Both the position numbers and the translations under genes were made by a program. Under the pieces are notes generated by a model. It was not told the origin of the DNA. It searched no databases and worked only from the letters and a program-made list of their open reading frames with translations. Positions 25,301-34,987 of a stretch of DNA of 56,309 bases are shown here, in pieces. The stretch covers positions 1-56,309 of the forward strand of contig DLLF01000003.1 in NCBI GenBank assembly GCA_002477945.1, read 5' to 3'. Within the stretch, counting starts at the first letter, position 1, and each line of letters starts with the position of its first letter. The stretch is from Bacteroidales bacterium UBA7569 (lineage in GTDB: Bacteria; Bacteroidota; Bacteroidia; Bacteroidales; Paludibacteraceae).

Positions 25301-26209
25301 TTATTTATGTATCGGTTCAAATCCCTGACCATAGACACCAATCACTTCCGATTGGGACACAAAAGCATCCGGATCAATTTCTTTTACCAGCGCAAAGATC
25401 CGCATAGATTCACTTTTCTTTGCCAGCACTGTTACGACATGCATATCCTGCTTTGAATACCAGCCCATTCCATCAAGAATAGTCACCCCGCGCAGCACTT
25501 TGGTATTGATGGCGTCTGCAATCTGTTCATACTTCTTGGAGAAGATGAAGAATTGAACAGACTGACGTACTTTGTTCATGATCATATCCAGCACATTGGT
25601 ACACATAAATGTGAAGCACAAACCTAACAATACTTTTTCCACATCACGAACGTTGGGAAGGAAATAAGCACTGGAAATGATGATCAGGTCGCAATAAAAG
25701 AGGACACGTCCGATAGGAATATGACGATATTTGTTCACAATCATGGCAACGATATCAGTTCCTCCGGAACTGCCATTGTTCAAAAACACGATGCCCAATC
25801 CACAGCCACAAAGCATACCACCGACAACACTCGCCATAAAAGGCTCGTGAATGAGCGGGTCTGTGGCAATAGGAATAAACTTTAACCAGAAAGTAAGGCA
25901 CAACACTCCATAGACCGAGCGGGCAACAAATCTGCCATCAATCAACTTCAAAGCGATTGCCAACAGGATAACATTGATTGCGAATGTGGAAAGCCATATC
26001 GGGACGAAACCGTTCGTAGCAAAATAGATGATTTCACACAAACCTGTGAGTCCTCCGCCAACGATGTTGTTAGGAACAAGCATTTGGTTGACAGCCGCCG
26101 CATAGGGACACAAGCCTGCAAAAATCAGGAACATTTCACGAAGTCTTACAACAGGCTTTTTGTTGTGGAACCTATTGAACTGCGTTTTTAAGGTTTGAGT
26201 ATTATTCAT
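25301..26209 (-). CDS. YitT family membrane protein
   Basis: A 302-residue protein with five or six N-terminal membrane segments (for example VPNNIVGGGLTGLCEIIYFA, GGMLCGCGLGIVFLNNGSSGG) and a C-terminal cytoplasmic DUF2179 domain (VLRGVTILDGMGWYSKQDMH), the YitT architecture. The biochemical function of the family is not settled; a transport role is often proposed. Its start overlaps the gcvP stop by four nucleotides (ATGA), so the two are translationally coupled. A good terminator follows. Confidence 0.88.
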   Translation of the reverse strand: MNNTQTLKTQFNRFHNKKPVVRLREMFLIFAGLCPYAAAVNQMLVPNNIVGGGLTGLCEIIYFATNGFVPIWLSTFAINVILLAIALKLIDGRFVARSVYGVLCLTFWLKFIPIATDPLIHEPFMASVVGGMLCGCGLGIVFLNNGSSGGTDIVAMIVNKYRHIPIGRVLFYCDLIIISSAYFLPNVRDVEKVLLGLCFTFMCTNVLDMIMNKVRQSVQFFIFSKKYEQIADAINTKVLRGVTILDGMGWYSKQDMHVVTVLAKKSESMRIFALVKEIDPDAFVSQSEVIGVYGQGFEPIHK

Positions 26210-29037
26210 TCGTCGGATAGTTTTGCAATCAGATTACGATCACCATAGCCATTATCCACCCGAGCCACAGCAGGCCACAATTTATTCTCCGCGATCCAAG
26301 AAAGCGGGAACGCCGCTTTCTTACGCGAGTAGGAATGATCCCATTCATCTGCCGTCACTTCATATTCCGGATGAGGTGCAGAAATCAATACATTGTCCTT
26401 TGCATCCGCAGTTCCGTTTATCACCTCTTCAATCTCAGCACGTATTGCAAGCATTGCCTCTACGAAGCGATCCAATTCGGCTTTGCTCTCGCTTTCAGTA
26501 GGTTCGACCATGAGCGTTCCATGTACAGGGAAAGATAGCGTGGGCGCATGGTAACCAAAGTCCATAAGACGCTTGGCAATATCCGTTTCCGTGATGCCAT
26601 ACTGTTTGAACTGACGGCAATCGAGAATCAACTCGTGTCCTACCCTGCCCTGCGCATTGGTGTACACTATGCCATAGGCATGTGCAAGACGTGCAGCAAG
26701 ATAGTTGGCACTAAGAATAGCAATTTCCGTAGCACGCCGCAAGCCTTTCTCACCCATCATGGCAATATATCCATAGGGAACGAGAGCCATGTTGGCATTA
26801 CCATATAATGATGTGGAAACTCTGTTGTGTTTGGCAGAAGGCAGACTTTGCTTCAGTTCTTTCCTAACACAAACGGCTCCGACACCGGGTCCGCCACCAC
26901 CATGCGGTGAGGCAAAAGATTTGTGCAGATTAAGGTGGCAAACATCGGCTCCGATTGCGGCAGGATGGGTATAGGCGATCTGCGCATTCATATTGGCACC
27001 ATCCATATAGACCAACCCGCCCCTCTCATGGACAATCCGGCACATATCTGCCACATCTTCCTCGAAAATACCATGCGTGGAGGGATAAGTGATCATGCAA
27101 CCTGCCAATGTATCCCTGTAGGTATCCGCTTTCTCACGCCAATCGTTGATATCGGTATTACCATGCTCATCGCAACGCACCACAACAGGAGTGAAACCAG
27201 CCTGAACACATGAGGCAGGATTGGTTCCGTGCGCAGAAGCAGGGATCAACAGTACAGAACGGTTGGTTTGCTTTTGACGCTTCAGATAATCACGAATAAC
27301 AACCAACCCCGTATATTCACCGGCAGCACCAGACGTGGGCTGCAACGTGCAAGCATCGAAACCCGTAATGATACACAACTGCTCTTTGAGTTCCTCCAAC
27401 ACTTGCTCATAGCCTTTTGCCTGTCCCTTGGGTGCTAACGGATGGATACCCATAAAGCCAAAAAAGGTAACAGGGAGCATGGCGGAAGCGGGATTGAGTT
27501 TCATTGTGCAAGAGCCGAGCGGTATCATGCTATGCGTCAGCGACAAATCTTTGCGTTCAAGACGTTTCAGGAAGCGCATCATTTCGGTTTCCGTATGATA
27601 TTTCCGGAAGACGGGATATTGAAGATAATCAATCTCCCGCACAAGATTCTCGTCTAATGTCCAAAGGTTTGTGAACACATCATCGGAATCTTCGAAGCAA
27701 GGTATGTTGCCACTCTCGGAAGCAAACAGTTCGATAAGGTCGTTCATGTCGGCTAAAGAGGTTGTCTCATTGACACTCAGCCCTATGGTGCCGTCTTCTG
27801 CATAGAAGAAGTTGATATTCATTTTTTCGGCAGCAGCACGGAATGTATGCAAATCCATGGATTGCGGAAGACGAATCTTGAGCGTATCGAAAAACTGTGT
27901 ATTTTCCTGCGAATAGCCGTAAGCCTGAAGCATTTCGGAGAGATAAGTTGCCTTGGCGTGTATTTCTTCCGCAATGCGGCGAATGCCTTCGGGACCATGG
28001 TACACCGCATAGAAAGCCACCATCATTGCCGTGAGTGCCTCTGCCGTACAGATATTGGACGTTGCTTTCTCACGTTTGATGTGTTGTTCGCGCGTTTGCA
28101 AGGCGAGACGATAGGCAGGACGACCATAAGCATCCTTGGAAAGCCCGACTATACGTCCGGGCATTTCGCGCTTATACTCACTGCGCGTTGCCATATATCC
28201 CGCAACGGGACCACCATATCCCATCGGTATGCCAAACCGTTGTGTCGTACCACAACAAACATCCGCCCCGAAAGAAGCAGGTGAAGGAAGGAGGGCAAGG
28301 GAGAGAAGGTCCGCCACTACCGTCACTTTGATATTCAAGCCATGTGCCTGCTTGGTAAACCACGTATAATCCTCAACGGATCCATCACTATTCGGATATT
28401 GCAGGACAGCACCAAAATAGTGTTCGTCCAACGTCACGGCAGCATAGTCACCTACGACAATTTCTATTCCCTGCCCTGCCGCTCTTGTATGCAAGACGGC
28501 AAGGGTTTCAGGAAAAATTCTCTCATCAACAAACAATCTGTCCGCTCCAATATTCACTTGTTCCCTTGAACGGAGATTATGCATTATGGTGGCACTCTCG
28601 GCAGCCGCCGTAGCCTCATCCAACAAAGAACTATTTGCCAAAGGCAGCCCCGTGAGATCGGAGACCAAAGTCTGAAACAAGAAGAGGGCTTCCAACCGCC
28701 CTTGTGATATTTCCGCCTGATAGGGAGTATAAGATGTGTACCATACGGGGTTCTCCAACACATTGCGAACTATAACGGAAGGCGAGGCCGTATCATAATA
28801 TCCACGTCCGATGTAATTACGCACACATTTATTACGATTTGCCAACTGCACCATACGCTGCAGATACTCGTGTTCGGATAGCGGTTCGGGCAAATCAAGA
28901 TGTTCCGCAAGACGGATTTTGGCAGGAATAACCTGTTCCATAAGTTCTTCTACGGAATGGATATTGAGTACATGCAACATTTGCTGCTCGTCATCGTCGC
29001 TGATACCGACATGGCGCTTGGTTAAATAATCTTGCAT
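26206..29037 (-). CDS. gcvP: Glycine dehydrogenase (aminomethyl-transferring), P-protein
   Basis: A 943-residue homodimer-type P-protein, with both halves fused in one chain. It decarboxylates glycine using pyridoxal phosphate and passes the aminomethyl group to the lipoyl H-protein. The PLP lysine is in CHLNLHKSFASPHGGGGPG, near residue 707. The N-terminal half has ARGYYDT-like YIGRGYYDTASPSVI and NSSLLDEATAAAESA; the C-terminal half has SLTHSMIPLGSCTMKLN. No gcvT, gcvH or lpd gene is adjacent, so the rest of the cleavage system is elsewhere. It has a promoter at 29086-29115 and forms an operon with the yitT-like gene (4-nt overlap). Confidence 0.96.
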   Translation of the reverse strand: MQDYLTKRHVGISDDDEQQMLHVLNIHSVEELMEQVIPAKIRLAEHLDLPEPLSEHEYLQRMVQLANRNKCVRNYIGRGYYDTASPSVIVRNVLENPVWYTSYTPYQAEISQGRLEALFLFQTLVSDLTGLPLANSSLLDEATAAAESATIMHNLRSREQVNIGADRLFVDERIFPETLAVLHTRAAGQGIEIVVGDYAAVTLDEHYFGAVLQYPNSDGSVEDYTWFTKQAHGLNIKVTVVADLLSLALLPSPASFGADVCCGTTQRFGIPMGYGGPVAGYMATRSEYKREMPGRIVGLSKDAYGRPAYRLALQTREQHIKREKATSNICTAEALTAMMVAFYAVYHGPEGIRRIAEEIHAKATYLSEMLQAYGYSQENTQFFDTLKIRLPQSMDLHTFRAAAEKMNINFFYAEDGTIGLSVNETTSLADMNDLIELFASESGNIPCFEDSDDVFTNLWTLDENLVREIDYLQYPVFRKYHTETEMMRFLKRLERKDLSLTHSMIPLGSCTMKLNPASAMLPVTFFGFMGIHPLAPKGQAKGYEQVLEELKEQLCIITGFDACTLQPTSGAAGEYTGLVVIRDYLKRQKQTNRSVLLIPASAHGTNPASCVQAGFTPVVVRCDEHGNTDINDWREKADTYRDTLAGCMITYPSTHGIFEEDVADMCRIVHERGGLVYMDGANMNAQIAYTHPAAIGADVCHLNLHKSFASPHGGGGPGVGAVCVRKELKQSLPSAKHNRVSTSLYGNANMALVPYGYIAMMGEKGLRRATEIAILSANYLAARLAHAYGIVYTNAQGRVGHELILDCRQFKQYGITETDIAKRLMDFGYHAPTLSFPVHGTLMVEPTESESKAELDRFVEAMLAIRAEIEEVINGTADAKDNVLISAPHPEYEVTADEWDHSYSRKKAAFPLSWIAENKLWPAVARVDNGYGDRNLIAKLSDE

Positions 29038-29085
29038 ACAGGTGTATATTATGGTATATTTATAGTATCGGCTTCAGTGTGCGTG

Positions 29086-29115
29086 CAAAGGTACAAAATA
29101 GATTGAATATCCAAA
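29086..29115 (-). promoter_or_regulatory. gcvP promoter (TACCTTTG)
   Basis: TACCTTTG at 29093-29086 with TTTG about 18 nt upstream (29115-29112); the spacing is slightly short. The leader of about 45 nt shows no glycine-riboswitch-like structure. Confidence 0.55.
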
Positions 29116-29190
29116 AGGGATTGTACGTACAGATGTTTTTTATCAGCCGTTGTTCTTCATAGAATCCCAAGGCTATCCGTTGGCAGGGAA

Positions 29191-31470
29191 TCAGGAAGGA
29201 GATACAGGCGGTTCGGCAGGAAGAAGATGAACATAGAACGTTGTCCCCTGTTCGGATGTAACAAACGATATGTCGCCTCCGGAACCTTCTATGATATTCT
29301 TGGAAATGGCGAGTCCGAGTCCCATACCATTATTTTTGGTGGTAAAATTGGGATGGAACACCTTGTCGCGGACATCTGCAGCGATGCCGCACCCATTATC
29401 AGACACAGAGATAACCACTTCCTGTTTTGTTTCCTTGAGAATAATAATAATATCTCCTTCTGCAATCCCTTCGATCGCCTGCAGTGCATTCTTAATCAAG
29501 TTGTTAAATACCTGAGAGATTTGTTGTTCGTCCGTCATCGCCCATACTCCCGTTTCTGCACCGATGTAGCGAATCGGGACAGAAGCATTATTGTTCTGGA
29601 AGAGCGTAATGACGGAAAAGAGTTTCCGTGCGATATTAACCGGTACGACCTGTACCTCGGGCATTTTGGCAAACGAGGAGAAAGATGATGCAATGCGAGA
29701 CAATGTATCAATCTGTTCTATCAATACGGCAGTTGATTTTTTGAAATAACTATTGTACTTTTCCAATGCCCCCTTTTTTTCCTCCATTCCAAAGGATGAG
29801 GATTGCGCATCGGAAAAAGTTTTGGAGTGCAAACGCTGCAACTGCTGGATTGTCAATTTCATCGGCGTAAGAGGGTTGTTGATTTCATGTGCGATTTGCC
29901 GTGCCATTGTCCGCCAAGCCGTTTCCCTCTCCGATTTAGCCAGTTTCTCAGTAGATTTCTCCAATTCCGTGACCATCTGATTATAGCGCACTACCAACTG
30001 TCCCACCTCGTCGGGTTTATCATAGTCCAACAAATTGCCACGCTCACCAATTTTGAAGTGCTTCATTTTATCAGCCAAAGAGGACAAGGGGTGGGTGATT
30101 CCTTTAGTCATTACGATACTGAGCAGGAAAGACAAAAGGATTACACTGAGAACAGGAGGAAGAAGTTTTGCGATAAACGAATCGACTTCAGCATCGACCG
30201 TTTCGGAACTAATGAACTGAGGGACTACAATATAGCCAATCTGCACATAACTGCCATTATAAAGTTCGGTGTATGCCGCCAAATAATTCAGATCGCCTAT
30301 ATGCTCCTGCTTGATGATATTGGCGTTTTCCGTAAAGAAGGGCAAAGGATCAATATGACGAGACAAAAGTCCATTATAAAACAAGTTGATGGCAGAAGAT
30401 CCTACCAGATTGCCTTCCATATCGTAAACATGCATATCGGTCTCGTATGTAAAGGACAGATCTCTCAGATTGACGTTCATTCCCGGCTCGTTGGCAGGTC
30501 CGAGCGAAACCGACCAGTAGTAGATTTCCTGCAGTGCTTTCTGAATATAGAGCGTTTTCTCTCCCAACAGATGTCTTTGCTGCTCTTCGTAATGCTTTCG
30601 TACATGGCGGGTGGAAATAAAGAAGATATACAGAGAATCCGCCAAGAGCAAGAGGATGACAAAATACTGCATTTTGGTACGCAATGTCATTTTCCGGAAT
30701 CCTTTATTGCGTATCAAACCGACAACGGCCGCAAGTCCTACCACCGAGAAGAGCAAAATACTCAGCAGGAAATAGACCCTGACACTGCGATGAGTCCCTG
30801 ACGAGATCCTGTCTTTCTCGGAATTATCCAGCAAAGATCGGTAGGAAAATGTATCGGAAAGCCTCAGTTCGGACGAAGAGGACTTATCGGGAGAAGATTC
30901 ATTCCCATCGGCAGGTATAACGGAAAACAGGTAATAGCCGGATGCAGAGTAAACGGGATAACCATCCGTTTTCTTCACCTGTGTAACAGCATATTTGTCA
31001 GGGAGGCGGAACGGAGGGATGTAATCGTTGTGTAACTGCTTATTCTCTATAGGATAGGCATATTTTACGGGGATAACCGTCAGCACATTCAAATCGTTAT
31101 GTTTTGTCCATCGGCAAATACAATGCGCATTATCAAATTTCTGATAGTACCAACGATCGTAGAAAAGGATGCGGACCTCCGATCCGGCAAGCCACTTATC
31201 AGACCAATAGACCATCTGGCGATTATTGAACACATAAAACAGGATGGAAGGATTGTGCTGAGTGAGTTCCCATATAGAGTCAAACGAATTACATTGCAGC
31301 CGTTGCACGAAACTATCGGTCAGTTGTTCCGCTACTTTCTGCTGCTTAACCAGTTCTTTTTGAAAATGCTTGACGTCGGATGCGAAGCGGTGGCATCCCG
31401 TTGTCCCACACACAACAACAACTGCTGACATGAACAGCAGCAATATGGCAGCAAACGACTTCCTCTTCAT
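29191..31470 (-). CDS. Membrane sensor histidine kinase, NtrY-like
   Basis: A 759-residue inner-membrane kinase. A first helix (SFAAILLLFMSAVVVVCG) leads into a periplasmic part, then two further helices (VYFLLSILLFSVVGLAAVVG and YFVILLLLADSLYIFFIS), a second extracytoplasmic sensor of about 150 residues, a fourth helix (LLPPVLSVILLSFLLSIVMT), HAMP, then HisKA with His528 in MARQIAHEINNPLTPM. The ATPase domain has NNLIKNALQAI, VSDNGCGI and GMGLGLAISKNIIEGSGG. The AHEINNPLTP block is that of NtrY-type kinases. There is no response regulator beside it. The start at 31470 is chosen because the predicted promoter overlaps the upstream ATG candidates (31527, 31500). It is divergent from the permease gene at 31535. 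Confidence 0.9.
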   Translation of the reverse strand: MKRKSFAAILLLFMSAVVVVCGTTGCHRFASDVKHFQKELVKQQKVAEQLTDSFVQRLQCNSFDSIWELTQHNPSILFYVFNNRQMVYWSDKWLAGSEVRILFYDRWYYQKFDNAHCICRWTKHNDLNVLTVIPVKYAYPIENKQLHNDYIPPFRLPDKYAVTQVKKTDGYPVYSASGYYLFSVIPADGNESSPDKSSSSELRLSDTFSYRSLLDNSEKDRISSGTHRSVRVYFLLSILLFSVVGLAAVVGLIRNKGFRKMTLRTKMQYFVILLLLADSLYIFFISTRHVRKHYEEQQRHLLGEKTLYIQKALQEIYYWSVSLGPANEPGMNVNLRDLSFTYETDMHVYDMEGNLVGSSAINLFYNGLLSRHIDPLPFFTENANIIKQEHIGDLNYLAAYTELYNGSYVQIGYIVVPQFISSETVDAEVDSFIAKLLPPVLSVILLSFLLSIVMTKGITHPLSSLADKMKHFKIGERGNLLDYDKPDEVGQLVVRYNQMVTELEKSTEKLAKSERETAWRTMARQIAHEINNPLTPMKLTIQQLQRLHSKTFSDAQSSSFGMEEKKGALEKYNSYFKKSTAVLIEQIDTLSRIASSFSSFAKMPEVQVVPVNIARKLFSVITLFQNNNASVPIRYIGAETGVWAMTDEQQISQVFNNLIKNALQAIEGIAEGDIIIILKETKQEVVISVSDNGCGIAADVRDKVFHPNFTTKNNGMGLGLAISKNIIEGSGGDISFVTSEQGTTFYVHLLPAEPPVSPS

Positions 31471-31475
31471 AGCAG

Positions 31476-31510
31476 TTTGCAAAGTTATAACAAAATTCAT
31501 ACCTTTGCAA
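31476..31510. promoter_or_regulatory. Superimposed divergent promoters
   Basis: Plus strand: TTTG 31476-31479, N20, TACCTTTG 31500-31507, for the permease (ATG at 31535). Minus strand: TTG 31510-31508, N20, TAACTTTG 31487-31480, for the kinase (ATG at 31470). The two promoters share the same 35 bp face to face, so polymerase could occupy only one at a time. Confidence 0.7.
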
Positions 31511-31534
31511 GCGGTTGTTTTCTGCAAATATGAT

Positions 31535-32332
31535 ATGTTTATTCAGGATTATATAGCCAGTGCCTCATCCACCACAATGCCTATTGTGACGGCATTGCTG
31601 TTAGGTTTAATGACCATCATCAGTCCGTGTCCGTTTTGTTCGAACATAGCCGCCATCGGCTATATCGGGAAAGATGTGGACAACAAGCACAAAGTTATTC
31701 TGAACGGCTTAATGTATATATTGGGAAAGGTTGTTGCTTATACCGTTTTGTGTTTAGTCTTCATTTTCGGTGCGCAGATAGATGGTATCCAACATTTTTT
31801 TGAGACATACGGCGAACCCTTGTTAGGTCCTTTTATGATTGTGTGCGGTCTGTTCATCCTTATCGGCGGTCATCATGAGGGTCACCATCATCACGATGAG
31901 GGACACCCACACGGCTTAAGTTCCCGCTTTACACGCTTCACAGGCAAAAAACGGAATATACCCGATTGGCTTTGGTCATTTGTTCTGGGAATCGTTTTTT
32001 CCATGGCTTTCTGCCCTTACAGCGGCGTATTATTCTTCGGGATGCTGGTTCCCTTGACCATGGCACAACCCATTGCATGGAGTTGGACGATGCCTGTCGT
32101 TTTCGGATTGGGTACCGGAATACCTGTTATCATCGTTGCCTGGTTGCTTTCATACTCCATAGCAAGCATCGGAAAAATCAATCACAACATACAGCACTTC
32201 GAGGTATGGTTCAGACGCATTTGCGCCTTACTTTTCATAGGTATCGGAATATATATGTGTATCAGTATATTCGGTATGCATCACCATCATTACACAGACC
32301 CATTGGCTTATCTTTATGGCGTTCCGTTTTAA
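31535..32332 (+). CDS. DsbD/CcdA-like membrane permease, ArsG-related, with histidine-rich loop
   Basis: A 265-residue inner-membrane protein with about six segments. SPCPFCSNIAAIGYIG follows the first helix and resembles the ArsG-type (aromatic arsenical efflux) branch of the DsbD/CcdA superfamily; a CPYSGVLFFGML segment in the second half mirrors it, as in the family's inverted repeat. Between the halves is a loop GGHHEGHHHHDEGHPHG, and the C-terminus carries GMHHHHY: nine histidines in 17 residues, suggesting divalent metal binding. No other ars gene is near, so electron transfer, sulfite or metal export remain possible. The ATG at 31535 fits the promoter; an upstream frame to 31370 overlaps the kinase gene. 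Confidence 0.72.
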   Translation: MFIQDYIASASSTTMPIVTALLLGLMTIISPCPFCSNIAAIGYIGKDVDNKHKVILNGLMYILGKVVAYTVLCLVFIFGAQIDGIQHFFETYGEPLLGPFMIVCGLFILIGGHHEGHHHHDEGHPHGLSSRFTRFTGKKRNIPDWLWSFVLGIVFSMAFCPYSGVLFFGMLVPLTMAQPIAWSWTMPVVFGLGTGIPVIIVAWLLSYSIASIGKINHNIQHFEVWFRRICALLFIGIGIYMCISIFGMHHHHYTDPLAYLYGVPF

Positions 32333-33023
32333 GCAATTTGCAGTGGAAGACGATGCGTGTGCCATGAAAGTCGGTACAGACGGTGTGCTGTTGGGAGCAT
32401 GGGCGGAGTTGAGCAACAAGTGCGAAAGCCGTGTATTAGATACAGGAAGCGGAAGCGGTCTTATTGCTCTGATGCTGGCACAACGTTTTCCGAATGCCTG
32501 CATAACCGGCATAGACATAGACGAAAAAGCCGTACGGCAAAGCATGGATAATTTCTCAAGTTCTCCATGGAGTTCCCGTTTGAAGGCATATTGCACGTCT
32601 TTCCAGCAATACTCCACCACAGCGCAAGAGCGTTATGATCTCATTGTCAGCAATCCGCCTTTCTTTCAACAAGGATTGCACTGCCCTGACCCGCAACGCA
32701 CACAAGCAAGGCACACCCAAACACTTCCTTATGAGGATTTGCTGCGTTACTCACTATGGTTATTGAAACCGACTGGCAGCCTGCAACTTATCTTACCCGC
32801 ACAAGAGGAAGAAAACATTCTTGCCATGGCCCGACAATCAGGATTTTTCTTGCAACGCATCTGCCGTATCCGCGGAAGAGCGCACAAACCCTGCAAACGG
32901 GTATTACTACATTTTGTATTGGAGTCTGCCGATACCGCAGAAGAAACGGACCTGACATTGGAAACGGAGACCGGCAGGCGAAGTCAAGCCTATCAGGAGT
33001 TGTGCAAGGATTTTTATCTGTAA
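32316..33023 (+). CDS. trmN6: tRNA1(Val) (adenine(37)-N6)-methyltransferase TrmN6
   Basis: A 235-residue SAM-dependent methyltransferase that makes m6A37 in tRNA-Val. The start (MAFRFKQFAVEDDACAMKVG then TDGVLLGAW) matches the TrmN6/YfiC family exactly in layout; motif I is LDTGSGSGLIALMLAQRFP and the catalytic NPPF motif is IVSNPPFFQQGL. The start codon lies inside the end of the permease gene (17-nt overlap, different frame), so the two are co-transcribed. Length is as expected. No terminator was recognised after it. Confidence 0.9.
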   Translation: MAFRFKQFAVEDDACAMKVGTDGVLLGAWAELSNKCESRVLDTGSGSGLIALMLAQRFPNACITGIDIDEKAVRQSMDNFSSSPWSSRLKAYCTSFQQYSTTAQERYDLIVSNPPFFQQGLHCPDPQRTQARHTQTLPYEDLLRYSLWLLKPTGSLQLILPAQEEENILAMARQSGFFLQRICRIRGRAHKPCKRVLLHFVLESADTAEETDLTLETETGRRSQAYQELCKDFYL

Positions 33024-33100
33024 GCACAGAAAGTACAGGTGTTCCACATAGCGAATGCAGAAGCAGTGCTGCCGGTTTGTCCTCCTGCTTCCCGTTGATG

Positions 33101-33241
33101 GATTATTTTAATAGACGTTTTAGTTGATCGAGACGTTCTATGGAGGGGAGAATACCGCCCCAACCCCTCCAAGGAAGGGTTCATTATTTCTCATTCAGGT
33201 CTCAATGAGGGGTGCTTCAGGTCTCAATGAGGGGTCGTAGA
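33101..33241 (+). repeat. Dispersed repeat, B module followed by A module
   Basis: B at 33101-33143 (TTAATAGACGTTTTAGTTGA then TCGAGACGTTCTATGG) and A at 33157-33241 (CCCCAACCCCTCCAAGGAAG, then GGTCTCAATGAGGGGTGC and GGTCTCAATGAGGGGTCG). Same order and orientation as 16063-16327. It accounts for about a quarter of the 33024-33616 gap; the rest holds the flippase promoter and nothing else recognisable. Confidence 0.75.
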
Positions 33242-33508
33242 AATGCCGTTTTGGACATAAGAAGGTCCATACGAATGACAGTTGCTGAATGATAACAGAA
33301 AAGAAACAGCCAAGTTGCTTCATTCCTGCAATCTGCCGGATGTCTTGAAACGAAAAACCACTTCCGAATCAGCAGTCAGGAATTTGATTATTGTTTCCAC
33401 AGAAGAGAAATACAGCGTCTTTGCAAGAAAACAGCCCTGCAGCAGGCAGTACCGGCATAGTTTGACGCTTTGCGGGAATTTCATCACTAAAATAAATACA
33501 ACAACATA

Positions 33509-33540
33509 TTTGTATTGTATAGTAAAAATTCATATTTTTG
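33509..33540 (+). promoter_or_regulatory. Flippase gene promoter (TTTG-N20-TATTTTTG)
   Basis: TTTG 33509-33512 and TATTTTTG 33533-33540 with exact 20-nt spacing, giving a leader of about 70 nt to the start codon at 33617. Confidence 0.65.
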
Positions 33541-33616
33541 CAAGTTAGAACGTATAGAAAACATTTCCCGCAGGAGATTAGCCTGCCGGCAGATAGCGTG
33601 ATGATCATAAACGGTT

Positions 33617-34987
33617 TTGGCAACAGAGATAGAGAACATAGGCAAGCGTGATGTGGCATGGGGGTTGATTGCCACGGTATTCATGATTGGTGCAGGGGTA
33701 ATCCTCATGCCTTTCATATTGTATAAGATGCCTGCAGAGACTGTAGGTATCTGGAATGTATTTCTGACCATTACCTCTTTGGTTGCCCTGCTTGATTTTG
33801 GTTTCCAGCCCTCGTTTGCCCGCAATATAAGTTACATATTCTCAGGCGCAAGACATTTGCAGAAAGAGGGTGTTGAAGTGTTAGAAAACGAGCAGGCGGT
33901 GGACTATGGATTGCTAAAAACGACCATAAAAGCCATGCGCATATTTTATCGGCGTATGGCTTTGGTTGTACTGATTCCTCTCGGAACTGCCGGAACGGCT
34001 TATATGTATTTGCTGATGAACAAATACACAGGAGACAAGACCGACGTGTTGGTAGCATGGCTGCTGCTCATAGGTATCAGTTGTTACAATCTATATACGA
34101 TGTACTACGAGGCTCTTCTGACCGGCAAGGGGTACATCAAGCGAATGCAACAAATAAACATCCTGGGGCAGTCAAGTTATATCGTGCTGGGCGTGATACT
34201 AATCTATTCCGGGCTCGGTTTGACCGCCATTGTCGGTTCACAGTTGGTATCCGTGATAGTAAGGAGAAGTTTGTACAAGCGTGTGTTTTTCACCAAACCA
34301 ATGCGGGAGGAACTTGACGCAGCAGAGGAGCAAGATATACGCCCCATATTGCATGCGATAGTGCCTAATGCGACCAAAATGGGGCTTACAAACTTGGGAG
34401 GGTTTGTTATAACCCGCTCCTCCATTCTGATAGGTTCCGCCTTGCTGCCATTGACAGAGATGGCTATGTATGGTTTGACATTTCAAGTGATTGCTATAAT
34501 TGGACGTTGTGCATCGGTAATGTATGTTTCATATATTCCGAAGTTGGCACAATACAGGGTCCAAGGTGACAAGAACACCTTGAAAAGGCTGTTTTTACGT
34601 AGTGAGTTATTTATGGTTGTGGCATTCATAGCCGGAGGAGTGTCGTTGTTATTCTTAGGTGATTGGGCATTGGATTTAATCAAAAGTGACACAAAGTTCT
34701 TGCCGTTCAGTATGACATTGGTAATGATTATTGCCCAAATGTTAGAGCATTGCCATATTATCGCATCGGGATTTATATTATCAAACAACAAGATACCTTT
34801 CTTCATTCCTTCACTTGTATCGGCAGGAGCCACATTGATACTATTGACAGTATTTTTGCATTGGACCTCTTTGGGATTATGGGGACTGATATTAGCCCCT
34901 GCAATAGCCCAACTGGCCTATCAGAATTGGAAATGGCCAAGCATGGTTGTCAAGGAATTATATAGCCAACCGGTATGGGAGAAATGA
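33617..34987 (+). CDS. Wzx-like polysaccharide flippase
   Basis: A 456-residue polytopic protein (about twelve to fourteen helices) of the polysaccharide transporter/MATE superfamily, which flips lipid-linked oligosaccharides across the inner membrane. The N-terminus GKRDVAWGLIATVFMIGAG, then PFILYKMPAETVGIWNVFLT and LLDFGFQPSFARNISYIFSG is the form usual in Bacteroidota capsule/O-antigen flippases. The only start in frame after the stop at 33608-33610 that retains this conserved region is TTG at 33617; the next in-frame ATG would remove the first helix. The nearest neighbour is wecB, 134 nt downstream; there are no glycosyltransferases in the window. Substrate unknown. Confidence 0.85.
   Translation: MATEIENIGKRDVAWGLIATVFMIGAGVILMPFILYKMPAETVGIWNVFLTITSLVALLDFGFQPSFARNISYIFSGARHLQKEGVEVLENEQAVDYGLLKTTIKAMRIFYRRMALVVLIPLGTAGTAYMYLLMNKYTGDKTDVLVAWLLLIGISCYNLYTMYYEALLTGKGYIKRMQQINILGQSSYIVLGVILIYSGLGLTAIVGSQLVSVIVRRSLYKRVFFTKPMREELDAAEEQDIRPILHAIVPNATKMGLTNLGGFVITRSSILIGSALLPLTEMAMYGLTFQVIAIIGRCASVMYVSYIPKLAQYRVQGDKNTLKRLFLRSELFMVVAFIAGGVSLLFLGDWALDLIKSDTKFLPFSMTLVMIIAQMLEHCHIIASGFILSNNKIPFFIPSLVSAGATLILLTVFLHWTSLGLWGLILAPAIAQLAYQNWKWPSMVVKELYSQPVWEK

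Noticed and set aside
31370..31534. Upstream extension of the permease gene to 31370
   Set aside because: It would overlap the kinase coding sequence and the shared promoters; the family N-terminus begins at 31535.
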